From: CAZOOR01 sp964581505
GTDB taxonomy: Bacteria > Bacteroidota > Ignavibacteria > Kapaibacteriales > UBA2268
Length of the DNA: 5,670 nucleotides
Reading direction: 5' to 3'
Assembly (NCBI GenBank): GCA_964581505.1
Contig: CAZOOR010000101.1
Span: forward strand, 1-5,670
Below, piece by piece: positions 5,619 through 5,670 of this stretch. Position 1 is the stretch's first letter; every line of letters starts with the position of its first letter. The translations under genes and the position numbers were made by a program. Under the pieces are notes generated by a model. That model made no database searches and was not told where the DNA came from. It saw only the letters and a list, made by a program, of their open reading frames with translations.

Positions 5619-5670
5619 TTGTGCGTTCGTTATTTATTAGAAAATGTTATGTCATTTTTTAGAATCATAG

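Noticed and set aside
5466..5630. A canonical integron attC site.
   Set aside because: The fold-back is suggestive, but the RYYYAAC and GTTRRRY core pair is not present at the expected ends and no integrase is in view; kept only as a possibility.

Overview
The window looks like AT-rich chromosomal DNA from the Bacteroidota/Chlorobiota (FCB) side of the bacterial tree. The case rests on a conserved core read on the + strand: a coiled-coil gene, zapA (cell division), a structured non-coding RNA that fits 6S RNA, and rny (ribonuclease Y). To my knowledge the order zapA - 6S RNA - rny, often with a small coiled-coil gene upstream, is typical of Bacteroidota. The small membrane protein on the minus strand and the weak or absent Shine-Dalgarno signals on the first two genes fit the same group. 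I cannot name a genus. A less-studied lineage such as Kapabacteria or Ignavibacteria is possible but not shown.

Layout: positions 1-250 hold a cluster of GC-rich, hairpin-forming repeat units and no credible gene. A clear intrinsic terminator at 269-304 ends a transcription unit lying upstream of the window. An AT-rich gap with a candidate promoter leads into a 574-residue, almost proline-free coiled-coil protein (526-2250). ZapA follows (2383-2682), then a 315-base intergenic stretch whose ends pair in a perfect 10-bp stem and which is the 6S RNA candidate (about 2711-2930). Next is the 520-residue membrane-anchored ribonuclease Y (2998-4560), closed by a strong terminator (4584-4617).

Beyond 4618 the character changes to accessory DNA: gene-poor, AT-rich sequence, one minus-strand gene for a four-helix membrane protein (4883-5284), and two direct copies of an 18-nt motif (16/18 identical) at 4724 and 5498 that bracket it. 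The second copy abuts a 12-bp perfect inverted repeat and can pair with a block about 110 nt downstream. The region has the look of a gene cassette or other small mobile unit, although the integron attC consensus is not met.

Together the core genes link cell division (ZapA and probably its coiled-coil neighbour), global control of transcription (6S RNA) and mRNA turnover (RNase Y). The most interesting points are the great length of the zapA-linked coiled-coil protein, the unusual 6S candidate, the repeat cluster and the cassette-like unit at the right end.
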